Shown here one piece after another: positions 50,423 to 56,841 of a stretch of DNA of 56,841 bases. The translations under genes were made by a program, and so were the position numbers. The notes beneath the pieces are model-generated. The model made no database searches, was not told where the DNA came from, and saw only the letters and a program-made list of their open reading frames with translations. The DNA is from Clostridiaceae bacterium HSG29 (GTDB taxonomy: Bacteria; Bacillota; Clostridia; Peptostreptococcales; Acidaminobacteraceae): positions 1-56,841 of the forward strand of contig JAUCFZ010000002.1 in the NCBI GenBank assembly GCA_030377915.1. The letters are read 5' to 3'. How positions within the stretch are numbered: the stretch's first letter is position 1; each line of letters starts with the position of its first letter.

Positions 50423-52159
50423 ATGAAAAAATGTGTAGTGATTCCAACTTATTGGGGAAGAAAAAAAGGTGAGCTTTCTAAAGATAGTGATGGTATATAT
50501 GATCATCCTACTCCTATTGACGAAGAAGGAACTTTACAGCGAACTCTTGAAAGCATAAAAATACTGAATGACAAAAAATTTAAGTTAATTATTCCGGTAT
50601 GCCCTGTAGATATTGAGTTAGAAGAGGATGCTGTTAATAACGTTAAAAGAATAATTGAAAAAGCAGATATTGATGAAATAGAAACCTATATATTTACACC
50701 AAGCACTTTAACTGAAATTGAAAATGTATTTGTTGAAAATGGATATAGAGGATCGGATTTATTATCTCTTAATGGATATTCAAATATTAGAAATATGTGT
50801 ATTTATGCAGCCCAATTAATTTCCGCTGATGTTGCAATATTGATTGATGATGATGAAGTGTTTGAAAATCCTAATTTCATTAATATGGCAACAGAACATA
50901 TTGGTATGAGAAAATATGGTAATGTAATTTATGGTGTAGCTGGATATTATTTAAATAAATTTAATGAATTTTATGATGATGTAGATATTGTTCCTTGGAT
51001 GACTTATTGGAATAGATTTGGTTCTAAAACAGAAGCGTTTGATAAAATAATAGGACAAGGACCAAGAATGAAAGTTACTCCTTTTGCTTTTGGTGGTGCA
51101 ATGGTAATTCATAAGAATTTATTTCAGTTAGTTCCGTTTGATCCAAAGATAAGACGTGGAGAAGATATTGATTATTTAATGAATTCAAAAATGTTTGGAT
51201 ATGATTTCTTCTTAGATAATGAATTAAATATTAAGCATTTACCACCTCCTAAAAGTAGCCCTGTATGGAAAAGATTTAGAGAAGATATATATAGATTTAT
51301 GTTTGAGCAAGATAAAATAAATAATCAAAAAGATGTAAATTATATGACAAAAGTTTCATCAACTGATTTTGATCCGTACCCAGGAGATTTTTTAAGAGAA
51401 GATTTAGAAGATAAAATATTTAAGACTAATGTTCTTTTAGCGCTTGATTATTTGGCAAATGGTGATGTTGAAGGTTGTAGAGAATCTATAAAAAATGTCT
51501 ATTTATCAAAATATGAAGCAAAACCTCATTTTGATGTATTTGATGATTATATGCGAACTCAAAGAGATTGGGTATCTTTAATAAAGAGAACAATTAAATT
51601 AAGAAGAAATCTAAGAAAAATTATGGAAAGTTATAATTTAACTGGTCAGAAAATTGAAATTAATATGGAAGCTTATGCAAATACTACTGAGAAAGAAAAA
51701 ATAGAAAAGTTTAAATCTCATGAATTATTTAAGCGTTTTACAGATGAGGAAATTGAAATTATTTCAAAAATATCTGAATTGAAAGCGTATAATGAAAATG
51801 ATATAATATTTAGGAATAAAGATAATGATTTATTTATTTATGCAATTATAAAAGGTTGCGTTAGAGTTGTTAAATGTGATTTAAGAGGAGAGGAAATATT
51901 ATTAGCTACTGCTTGTAGTAATTCTATAATGGGCGAAACTACTTTGTTGAAGAAAGAATTTAATTCAACAGGAATTGCTGATGAGTTTGTTGAATTGATG
52001 AGGATATCAAAAGAAGATATGGAAAAATTAATTAATTCAAATCCAATAATAGGTAATAAAATAATGAATTTATTCTTAGAGCGCATGTATATGAAATTAA
52101 ATGAAACAAATGTAATGTACAGAGATAAAATGATTAAAGAGGAACATATTGAAGATTGA
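50423..52159 (+). CDS. GT-A glycosyltransferase fused to a C-terminal cyclic-nucleotide-binding-type domain
   Basis: 578 aa. Residues about 1-330 form a GT-A-type domain: CVVIPTYWGRKKGE, DDD in ILIDDDEVFENPNF, FAFGGAMVIHKNLF, RRGEDIDYLM and NIKHLPPP. A helical linker (about 330-425) leads to a Crp-like domain (about 432-560): FKRFTDEEIEIISKI, NENDIIFRNKD, GCVRVVKCDLRGEEIL, IMGETTLL and MEKLINSNPIIGNKI. The Arg and Ser/Thr of the usual phosphate-binding cassette (RxAT/S) are not evident, so the ligand may not be cAMP. The fusion implies control of glycosyl transfer by a small ligand (inference). AAGGAGG precedes the start. Confidence 0.8.
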   Translation: MKKCVVIPTYWGRKKGELSKDSDGIYDHPTPIDEEGTLQRTLESIKILNDKKFKLIIPVCPVDIELEEDAVNNVKRIIEKADIDEIETYIFTPSTLTEIENVFVENGYRGSDLLSLNGYSNIRNMCIYAAQLISADVAILIDDDEVFENPNFINMATEHIGMRKYGNVIYGVAGYYLNKFNEFYDDVDIVPWMTYWNRFGSKTEAFDKIIGQGPRMKVTPFAFGGAMVIHKNLFQLVPFDPKIRRGEDIDYLMNSKMFGYDFFLDNELNIKHLPPPKSSPVWKRFREDIYRFMFEQDKINNQKDVNYMTKVSSTDFDPYPGDFLREDLEDKIFKTNVLLALDYLANGDVEGCRESIKNVYLSKYEAKPHFDVFDDYMRTQRDWVSLIKRTIKLRRNLRKIMESYNLTGQKIEINMEAYANTTEKEKIEKFKSHELFKRFTDEEIEIISKISELKAYNENDIIFRNKDNDLFIYAIIKGCVRVVKCDLRGEEILLATACSNSIMGETTLLKKEFNSTGIADEFVELMRISKEDMEKLINSNPIIGNKIMNLFLERMYMKLNETNVMYRDKMIKEEHIED

Positions 52160-52170
52160 TGAGGTGTGTA

Positions 52171-53040
52171 ATGAAAGTAAGGAAAGCAGTTATACCAGCT
52201 GCAGGATTTGGAACAAGATTTCTTCCTGCAACTAAAGCACAACCTAAGGAAATGTTACCAATAGTAGATAAACCCACTATTCAATATAATGTTGAAGAAT
52301 TAATTAATGCTGGGATTGAAGAAATTTTAATTATTACTAGTCGAAATAAAGAAGCTATTATGAATCATTTTGATAAAACTCCTGAATTAGATTATTCATT
52401 AAGAAATAATAATAAACTAGATTTATTAAAAATATCAGAGGATATTTCAAATATGGTTAATATTCATTTTGTTAGGCAGAAAGAAGCAAAAGGATTAGGG
52501 CATGCAATATTATGTGCGAAGTCTTTTATTGGAAATGAACCTTTTGCAGTTTTATTAGGCGATGATGTAGTTTATTCAGAAGAACCATGTATTAAGCAAC
52601 TTATTGATGTTTATAATGAATATAATTCATCTGTTGTGGGAGTGCAGCAAGTTAAGAAAGAAAATGTTAGTAAATATGGCATTGTTGACGGAAAAAAAGT
52701 GAATGATAGAACATATGAACTTAATGATATGGTTGAAAAGCCTGATATTGAGAATGCACCTTCTAATATGGCAATTCTAGGAAGATATGTATTAACACCT
52801 GAAATTTTTGAAGAATTAGAAAACACTAAAAAAGGTAAAGGTGGAGAAATACAATTAACAGATGGAATTAAAAATCTTAATAAGAAACAAAATGTATATG
52901 CATATGATTTTGAAGGTAGACGTTATGATGCTGGAAATAAACTTGGATATATGGAGGCCAATGTTGAATATGCACTTAGACATGATGAAATTAAAGATGA
53001 TTTTAAATTGTATTTAAAAGAATTAATTTCAAAATTATAA
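52171..53040 (+). CDS. galU: UTP-glucose-1-phosphate uridylyltransferase
   Basis: 289 aa. It makes UDP-glucose. The N-terminal signature AVIPAAGFGTRFLPATKAQP with KEMLPIVDKPTIQYNVEE, the sugar-binding QKEAKGLGHAILCAK, LLGDDVV, and the C-terminal GGEIQLTDGI and YDAGNKLGYMEANVEYALR are diagnostic. I chose ATG 52171 because GAGGTG lies before it; the frame is open from 52156, overlapping the preceding gene. As last gene of the glycosyltransferase cluster it probably supplies the donor sugar. Confidence 0.95.
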   Translation: MKVRKAVIPAAGFGTRFLPATKAQPKEMLPIVDKPTIQYNVEELINAGIEEILIITSRNKEAIMNHFDKTPELDYSLRNNNKLDLLKISEDISNMVNIHFVRQKEAKGLGHAILCAKSFIGNEPFAVLLGDDVVYSEEPCIKQLIDVYNEYNSSVVGVQQVKKENVSKYGIVDGKKVNDRTYELNDMVEKPDIENAPSNMAILGRYVLTPEIFEELENTKKGKGGEIQLTDGIKNLNKKQNVYAYDFEGRRYDAGNKLGYMEANVEYALRHDEIKDDFKLYLKELISKL

Positions 53041-53066
53041 ATACTAAATGATAAATATAAAAACAG

Positions 53067-53092
53067 TCCGTTAAGTAATTAGCGGATTTTTC
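53067..53092 (+). terminator. Terminator of the glycosyltransferase operon
   Basis: TCCGTTAA pairs with TTAGCGGA (one T-G pair) across GTAA, followed by T. Confidence 0.82.
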
Positions 53093-53478
53093 TTTACAAA
53101 TATATTATAAAATAAAATAAAGTAAAAAAACTTGATGTAAAATTTTCAGAATGTTAAAATATATTTGAAGATATACAACTAAAAACTGACAATATTAACG
53201 AATATTTATTATTTCTACTTGTAAATAGGATTTAAGTCATTTATATAATGAAGATATATTCAGGAGTTATTAGACATTCAAGTTCAAAACTGCTGAAATA
53301 TAAACATGTATTAAAAATCAATCAAAGAGATACCAAATCCATTAGACTTTCTATAGAGTAATATTACAGAATTTCAGTTATGATGAAGATTTGGAAGGAT
53401 TACCGATATAATAGAATTTTATAGTATTGGTAATAAAAAAGTTAGGTGAAAGAAAAGACAACTAAGAGGTGACAACAG
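53093..53478. other. Gene-free region before the cassette-like genes
   Basis: No convincing gene is seen. Near its right end an imperfect inverted repeat (ATTACCGATA 53399-53408 / TATTGGTAAT 53425-53434) stands just before GTTAGGT (53441-53447), which fits the GTTRRRY right core of an attC-like site. No matching RYYYAAC left core is clear. AGTTCAAAAC near 53280 also occurs in the element at 54014-54136. It may be a decayed cassette boundary. Confidence 0.4.
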
Positions 53479-53985
53479 ATGTTTGAATTAATAATAAGTA
53501 TGGCTGCAGTTATATTCAGTATTTTTATTGGAATTTTTATTTATAAAAATATACTAAGGAGATTGCTAGGAAAGAATGAATTTCGCATAGATTTGATTAA
53601 GAAAAATCAGAAAAAATGGTATCAAATGTTTGGTTTTTGGTTTATATTGGTTTTGGCTAATTATGGAGCATTTGTAAGATTTGATAATATGATAATAAAT
53701 ATTTTATTACCATTGGCTTGGATATTAGGTTTAGTAATGATTATTTATATGAGATTTTCTCCAGAATATATTTTAGGTGATTCAATTTATACATCTACTG
53801 GATCTTATAAATTGGAATATGTAGATGCTTTTCAATTTGATGGGGATGAGAAAATAATTTTACACATGCGTACAGCAAATAAAATAGAAACATGGGCATA
53901 TAAAAATGAATCATATGATGTAGTTATTAATATTAGTTCTAATGACAAGTCTTTGATTGAGGCTGTTCTCAGAAATAATAATTAA
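53479..53985 (+). CDS. Membrane protein of unknown function in a cassette-like unit
   Basis: 168 aa. Three hydrophobic helices (about 3-23, 48-68 and 72-92) are followed by a soluble tail of about 70 residues rich in beta strands (YILGDSIYTSTGSYKLEYVDAFQFDG and onward), giving a membrane-anchored cytoplasmic or external domain. I recognise no family. AAGAGGTGACAACAG precedes the start. The ATG is 38 nt after the G of GTTAGGT, the same distance as for the next gene from its GTTAAGC. Non-coding DNA of 28 nt separates the stop from the following attC-like element. Confidence 0.72.
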   Translation: MFELIISMAAVIFSIFIGIFIYKNILRRLLGKNEFRIDLIKKNQKKWYQMFGFWFILVLANYGAFVRFDNMIINILLPLAWILGLVMIIYMRFSPEYILGDSIYTSTGSYKLEYVDAFQFDGDEKIILHMRTANKIETWAYKNESYDVVINISSNDKSLIEAVLRNNN

Positions 53986-54013
53986 TATTAGAGTTACATG
54001 TTGATTTTCCTTC

Positions 54014-54136
54014 ACCTAACACAACAGTTCAAAACATGATATTGCAACGCTTAGAGTGTGTAGAGCGAAAAAAATATACATTACCAAGAGGGTTAAAAAT
54101 AAATAGAGGCACGTCGTGAATTGCAGAACGTTAAGC
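54014..54136 (+). repeat. attC-like recombination element, copy 1
   Basis: It runs from ACCTAAC (fits RYYYAAC) to GTTAAGC (fits GTTRRRY), 123 nt, inside the known attC length range. Ends are partly complementary (GTTCAAAACATG at the left with CACGTCGTGAAT at the right). Its right end shares ACGTCGT and GAACGTTA, 8-9 nt apart, with the element after the next gene. The central 70 nt hold no gene. The family call is inference. Confidence 0.55.
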
Positions 54137-54167
54137 GAAATTTTTACTATTTTATTGGAGGATTAAT

Positions 54168-55253
54168 ATGATATTGAATTTTGATAGAGATATGTTTCTA
54201 GAATTAATGACAGATGGTAACTTAGATTTACCAATTATCTGGGAAGGTAATAATTTCAAAGATACATTAGATAGAAAGCTTCAGTATTATAGTGATTCGC
54301 TTTCGAATGTAGTAGATAAAGAGGATTTGAAAGAGATAAAGCGTATTTCAAGTTTATTGGTGAGAGTAATACGACATTATCATAATGGATTACCTACCAA
54401 AGCTTATGATACGTTTAGTAGAGTCATGAAAACAATAATTGATAAGCCTATTAGAATTTATCAGAAGACTGGGGAGCAATCTACAATATTCCAAGATGAT
54501 CCTCTTAAACTATATAGAATTCGAAATGTTGATGAGGATAGAGAATATTTGAGGAAAGAATTATTTCATACCCCATTTTTCTTAAGACATAAAGTTGATA
54601 CCTGTAGATATAGCATAGCAGGTTATCCATGCCTTTATCTAGGAACAAATATGGAAGTGTGTAGACAGGAAATCAGACCAGTAGATAGTATGACATATAC
54701 AATAGCTGCGAGATTTAGACTAGTTCGAAATCGAAGTGAAAATAATGGTAATGATATGAAGGTGATCGAGTTAGGTGTAAAACCAAGTCATTTTTTGAAA
54801 TACTCTAATCGTAATTTCAATGAAGAGTTTGAAAACAGATTTAATGAAATAGATTTAATGAATCAAAGTGTAATGTATAACTATTTGTATTGGTATCCTC
54901 TTATAGTAGCTAGCTCTTACATTAGAAAGAATAAAAGTGATCCATTTGCATCAGAATATATTATACCTCAATTACTAATGCAATGGGTACGAATTGAAGT
55001 ACGTAAAGGAAACCTTTATGGCCTAAGATATTTCTCGTGCGCATCTTTAGAAGCTTCAGAAGTAGGTATGAATTATGTATTTCCAGCATATGAGGATGAA
55101 GCGGTTGAAACTGACTATTGTTCTGTATTATCATCTTGTTTTAGCATTTCAAAAACCCTAATATTTGAGTCTCATTACGATGTAACTAAAGCCCAAAGAG
55201 AGTTAGATTCATATAATGATTTCAGTTGTGTTTCCGCAAGAAACTTCGCTTAA
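54168..55253 (+). CDS. RES-domain-like protein in a cassette-like unit
   Basis: 361 aa. The central part (about 115-300) resembles the RES domain of ADP-ribosyltransferase-like NAD-degrading toxins: KLYRIRNVDE, then RYSIAGYPCLYLGTNMEVCRQEI, with a late YIIPQLLMQWVR. RES toxins usually act with an Xre/MbcA antitoxin, which is not seen here; stand-alone RES proteins also occur and are of unclear role. TTGGAGGATTAAT precedes the start. The stop TAA lies inside GCTTAAC, the left core of the next attC-like element, as is common for integron cassette genes. The codon choice is less AT-biased than in the housekeeping genes, which suggests transfer. Confidence 0.65.
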   Translation: MILNFDRDMFLELMTDGNLDLPIIWEGNNFKDTLDRKLQYYSDSLSNVVDKEDLKEIKRISSLLVRVIRHYHNGLPTKAYDTFSRVMKTIIDKPIRIYQKTGEQSTIFQDDPLKLYRIRNVDEDREYLRKELFHTPFFLRHKVDTCRYSIAGYPCLYLGTNMEVCRQEIRPVDSMTYTIAARFRLVRNRSENNGNDMKVIELGVKPSHFLKYSNRNFNEEFENRFNEIDLMNQSVMYNYLYWYPLIVASSYIRKNKSDPFASEYIIPQLLMQWVRIEVRKGNLYGLRYFSCASLEASEVGMNYVFPAYEDEAVETDYCSVLSSCFSISKTLIFESHYDVTKAQRELDSYNDFSCVSARNFA

Positions 55254-55321
55254 CAGCGAACTTACAACATGGACAGAAATTCGGAAGGATGTCCACGTCG
55301 TAAGTTCACGGAACGTTAGTC
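55248..55321 (+). repeat. attC-like recombination element, copy 2, with 18-bp inverted repeat
   Basis: It runs from GCTTAAC (55248-55254, fits RYYYAAC) to GTTAGTC (55315-55321, one base off GTTRRRY). Between them lies an inverted repeat with arms of 18 bp (55258-55275 and 55290-55307, 16 of 18 paired) and a 14-nt loop. ACGTCGT and GAACGTTA are shared with copy 1. The fold and length (74 nt) are those of attC sites. Confidence 0.6.
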
Positions 55322-55344
55322 AACATAAGAAGACTAGCATTAGG

Positions 55345-55379
55345 ATTATGAAGAAGTCGCTTTGACTTCATAATTTTTT
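55345..55379 (+). terminator. Terminator after the RES unit
   Basis: ATTATG..AAGTC pairs with GACTT-CATAAT (three bulged bases), loop GCTTT, then T. Confidence 0.62.
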
Positions 55380-55456
55380 ATATTATGATGGGTATTTATT
55401 GTATTTATAAAAATTAAAGGCAATTAGAAAGAAGATTATTTGAAAGAGGTGAGAGT

Positions 55457-55657
55457 ATGTTAATGGATATAATCAAATTTATACCTAGCTTTATCGTGAC
55501 ATTATTAAGTGCATATATTTCCTATTTGATAGATCAAAAATACGATTATGTGAGAAAAACAAATAGTAAGTTAAGACTTAACAAAATGACTAGTATTATG
55601 TTCTATATTGGGATATGTATTTATTCGGCTATGGATTATAAAAAGATTGTTAGTTAG
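55457..55657 (+). CDS. Small membrane protein of unknown function
   Basis: 66 aa. One hydrophobic helix spans about residues 7-24 (FIPSFIVTLLSAYISYLI) and a second about 46-60 (SIMFYIGICIYSAM), with a basic segment between. GAGGTGAGAGT lies 5 nt before the ATG, supporting translation. I recognise no family. It lies between the RES unit and the IS21 element, about 140 nt after the attC-like right core, so it does not share the 38-nt spacing of the two cassette-like genes. Confidence 0.55.
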   Translation: MLMDIIKFIPSFIVTLLSAYISYLIDQKYDYVRKTNSKLRLNKMTSIMFYIGICIYSAMDYKKIVS

Positions 55658-55769
55658 ACGTGAACGGTGCCAGGGAGTGCTCTGAAAAAGTAATAAAAAC
55701 TTTGATTCTATAAATGTCAAGATAAAAATGCTAGTTTTTGCTTAAATAAAGATGTACACTTTTATTAAA

Positions 55770-56543
55770 TTAAATAGCTTGTTCTTCATTAGTTTCGTTT
55801 GATAATTTTGATAAAGCATATGCAGTTCTATATGAATTACCCATAATATTTATTATACTTGAATGATGTATTAAACGATCTAGTATTGCACTTGCTATCA
55901 TGCTATCCTTAAATATTGTATTCCAATCTGATAAATTAATGTTGCTTGTTATAATAGTACTTTTCTTTTCATAACGTTTATCAATTAGTTGAAAAAACAT
56001 TTTTGCTTCTTCAGAACCAATTGGTAAATACCCAACTTCATCAATGATTAATAATCTATGCCTTGTATAGTTTTTTATTCTTTGTTCAAGTTTGTTTTCT
56101 AATTGAGCTTTTTTTAAATTTTGTATTAAATCATGACATTTTATAAAATACGTACTAACACGTTTTTTAGCTGCTGCTATTCCTATCGAAGTTGCTAAAT
56201 GAGATTTACCAACACCTGAATTACCCACTAATATTATATTTTCTTTCTTTTCTAAAAACCTTAAGCTTTCAAAATCTAAAAATTGTTGCTTGTTTATTTT
56301 TGGTTGAAAATCAAAATCAAAATCTTTGAGTTCTTTTCGATGTGGAAAACCTGCAACTTTTACCATTGCATTTTGTGCGTTAAAGTTTTTTACTTCAATT
56401 TCTTTTTTTGTTAATTCGTAAAGAGCTTCAACTAAACTTATTTCATTTTTATTTATTTTATCTATATAATCGTCTAAATGAACGTTAAACTGGCTTAGTT
56501 TTAAAGTTTTAAGGTTCTCTGATAACGTTTGATATTTGTTCAT
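55770..56543 (-). CDS. istB: IS21-family ATP-binding transposition helper
   Basis: 257 aa, full length. AAA+ motifs: Walker A GNSGVGKSHLATSIG, Walker B RLLIIDEVGYLPI, sensor region TIITSNINLSDW, and the C-terminal ILDRLIHHSSIINIMGNSYR. IstB assembles on target DNA and stimulates the IstA transposase. The start overlaps the 3' end of istA by 35 bp, as is typical. It looks intact. Confidence 0.94.
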   Translation of the reverse strand: MNKYQTLSENLKTLKLSQFNVHLDDYIDKINKNEISLVEALYELTKKEIEVKNFNAQNAMVKVAGFPHRKELKDFDFDFQPKINKQQFLDFESLRFLEKKENIILVGNSGVGKSHLATSIGIAAAKKRVSTYFIKCHDLIQNLKKAQLENKLEQRIKNYTRHRLLIIDEVGYLPIGSEEAKMFFQLIDKRYEKKSTIITSNINLSDWNTIFKDSMIASAILDRLIHHSSIINIMGNSYRTAYALSKLSNETNEEQAI

Positions 56544-56841
56544 TAAATTTCTCCAATTCTTTAAAATGCATCAAAGCATAATCTTTTATATTTTCTTTTT
56601 TAGAAAAAGTGTTATTAATCATTTCTAAATGGTGAACTTTGCTATAATTTATTTTATTATTAGAAAGTTCATGCACCGTTATCAAATCTCTGTTATAATA
56701 AACGTGTAGATTATTTTCGGTCGCATAAACTGAAATAATCTTACCAACATATTCAGGTGGTACTGAATATAAATTATGTTGGTATTTAAATAGGCTATTG
56801 AGATTAACTTTAGTTTTAATAGTTTTTGTTTTATAATATGA
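56509..56841 (-). CDS. istA: IS21-family transposase, C-terminal part
   Basis: 110 residues are visible on the minus strand; the start lies beyond the window edge. The segment YSVPPEYVGKIISVYATENN with LHVYYNRDLITVHEL is the C-terminal beta domain of IstA transposases, after the catalytic DDE domain. The stop (56509-56511) lies inside istB, giving the usual overlap. Whether the transposase is complete cannot be seen. Confidence 0.88.
   Translation of the reverse strand, partial: SYYKTKTIKTKVNLNSLFKYQHNLYSVPPEYVGKIISVYATENNLHVYYNRDLITVHELSNNKINYSKVHHLEMINNTFSKKENIKDYALMHFKELEKFNEQISNVIREP

Larger units (their letters stand above)
55715..56841 (-). mobile_element. IS21-family insertion sequence, partial (right part outside the window)
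   Basis: It carries istB and the end of istA on the minus strand in the usual overlapping order. The left boundary is estimated at TGTCAAGATAAAAATG (55715), since IS21 elements begin with TG; this is not confirmed because the other end is outside the window. Confidence 0.7.

Noticed and set aside
53093-53398. Possible degraded gene or CRISPR-like repeats before the cassette-like genes
   Set aside because: Stops occur in all frames and no regularly spaced repeat is present.

Overview
The window is a very AT-rich bacterial chromosome segment that uses the standard code with ATG, GTG and TTG starts, strong AGGAGG-type ribosome sites and T-tailed hairpin terminators. A tyrosine T-box leader, a probable PyrR-type hairpin, a CvfB-like protein, NagA/NagB and an IS21 element point to a low-GC Firmicute (Bacillota). 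A lysine-fermentation enzyme at the left edge, a two-subunit oxygen-sensitive fumarase, FeoAB and two hemerythrin-type proteins suggest an anaerobic, clostridia-like amino-acid fermenter. The genus cannot be told from this sequence. Complete TolC-like genes leave the cell-envelope type open.

Layout. 1-2.2 kb: end of kce, then ptsI (PTS enzyme I). 2.3-10.3 kb: a signalling operon of a large hybrid histidine kinase, CheR, CheB, a response-regulator diguanylate cyclase and a GGDEF/HD-GYP protein. 10.4-16.3 kb: a YtcJ-like amidohydrolase on the minus strand, a uracil permease with a PyrR-like leader hairpin, a small membrane protein, a TIM-barrel isomerase-like protein, dapF and a LacX-like epimerase. 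16.4-19.4 kb: a two-component system and two tandem DUF4342-like genes on the minus strand. 19.5-21.3 kb: a PAS/HD-GYP protein. 21.4-29.7 kb: an efflux locus with two TetR repressors, an ABC ATPase, an FtsX-type permease, a MacA-like adaptor and two TolC-like proteins. 30-33.2 kb: ROK regulator, nagA, nagB. 33.3-38.3 kb: hemerythrin-like protein, cvfB, feoA, feoB and an HD-GYP protein with an altered HD motif. 38.3-44.7 kb: T-box-tyrS, a small hypothetical gene, proB-proA, fumarase alpha/beta and bacteriohemerythrin. 44.7-48 kb: a membrane-anchored lytic transglycosylase and a nuclease-helicase fusion. 48-53 kb: three glycosyltransferases and galU; the third glycosyltransferase carries a C-terminal cyclic-nucleotide-binding-type domain.

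The right end (53.1-56.8 kb) is accessory DNA. A small membrane-protein gene and a RES-domain-like gene each start 38 nt after a GTTARGY-type core. Two flanking non-coding elements (54014-54136 and 55248-55321) share conserved blocks and have the RYYYAAC...GTTRRRY layout of integron attC sites. The stop codon of the RES-like gene lies inside the left core of the second element. This looks like a small cassette array, which would be unusual in a Firmicute, and is the most interesting signal in the window. A small membrane protein and an IS21-family element (istB and partial istA) follow.

Cyclic-di-GMP signalling is prominent: one intact diguanylate cyclase and three HD-GYP proteins, one with a degenerate GGDEF domain and one lacking the His of its HD dyad. 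No rRNA, tRNA or CRISPR array was seen.
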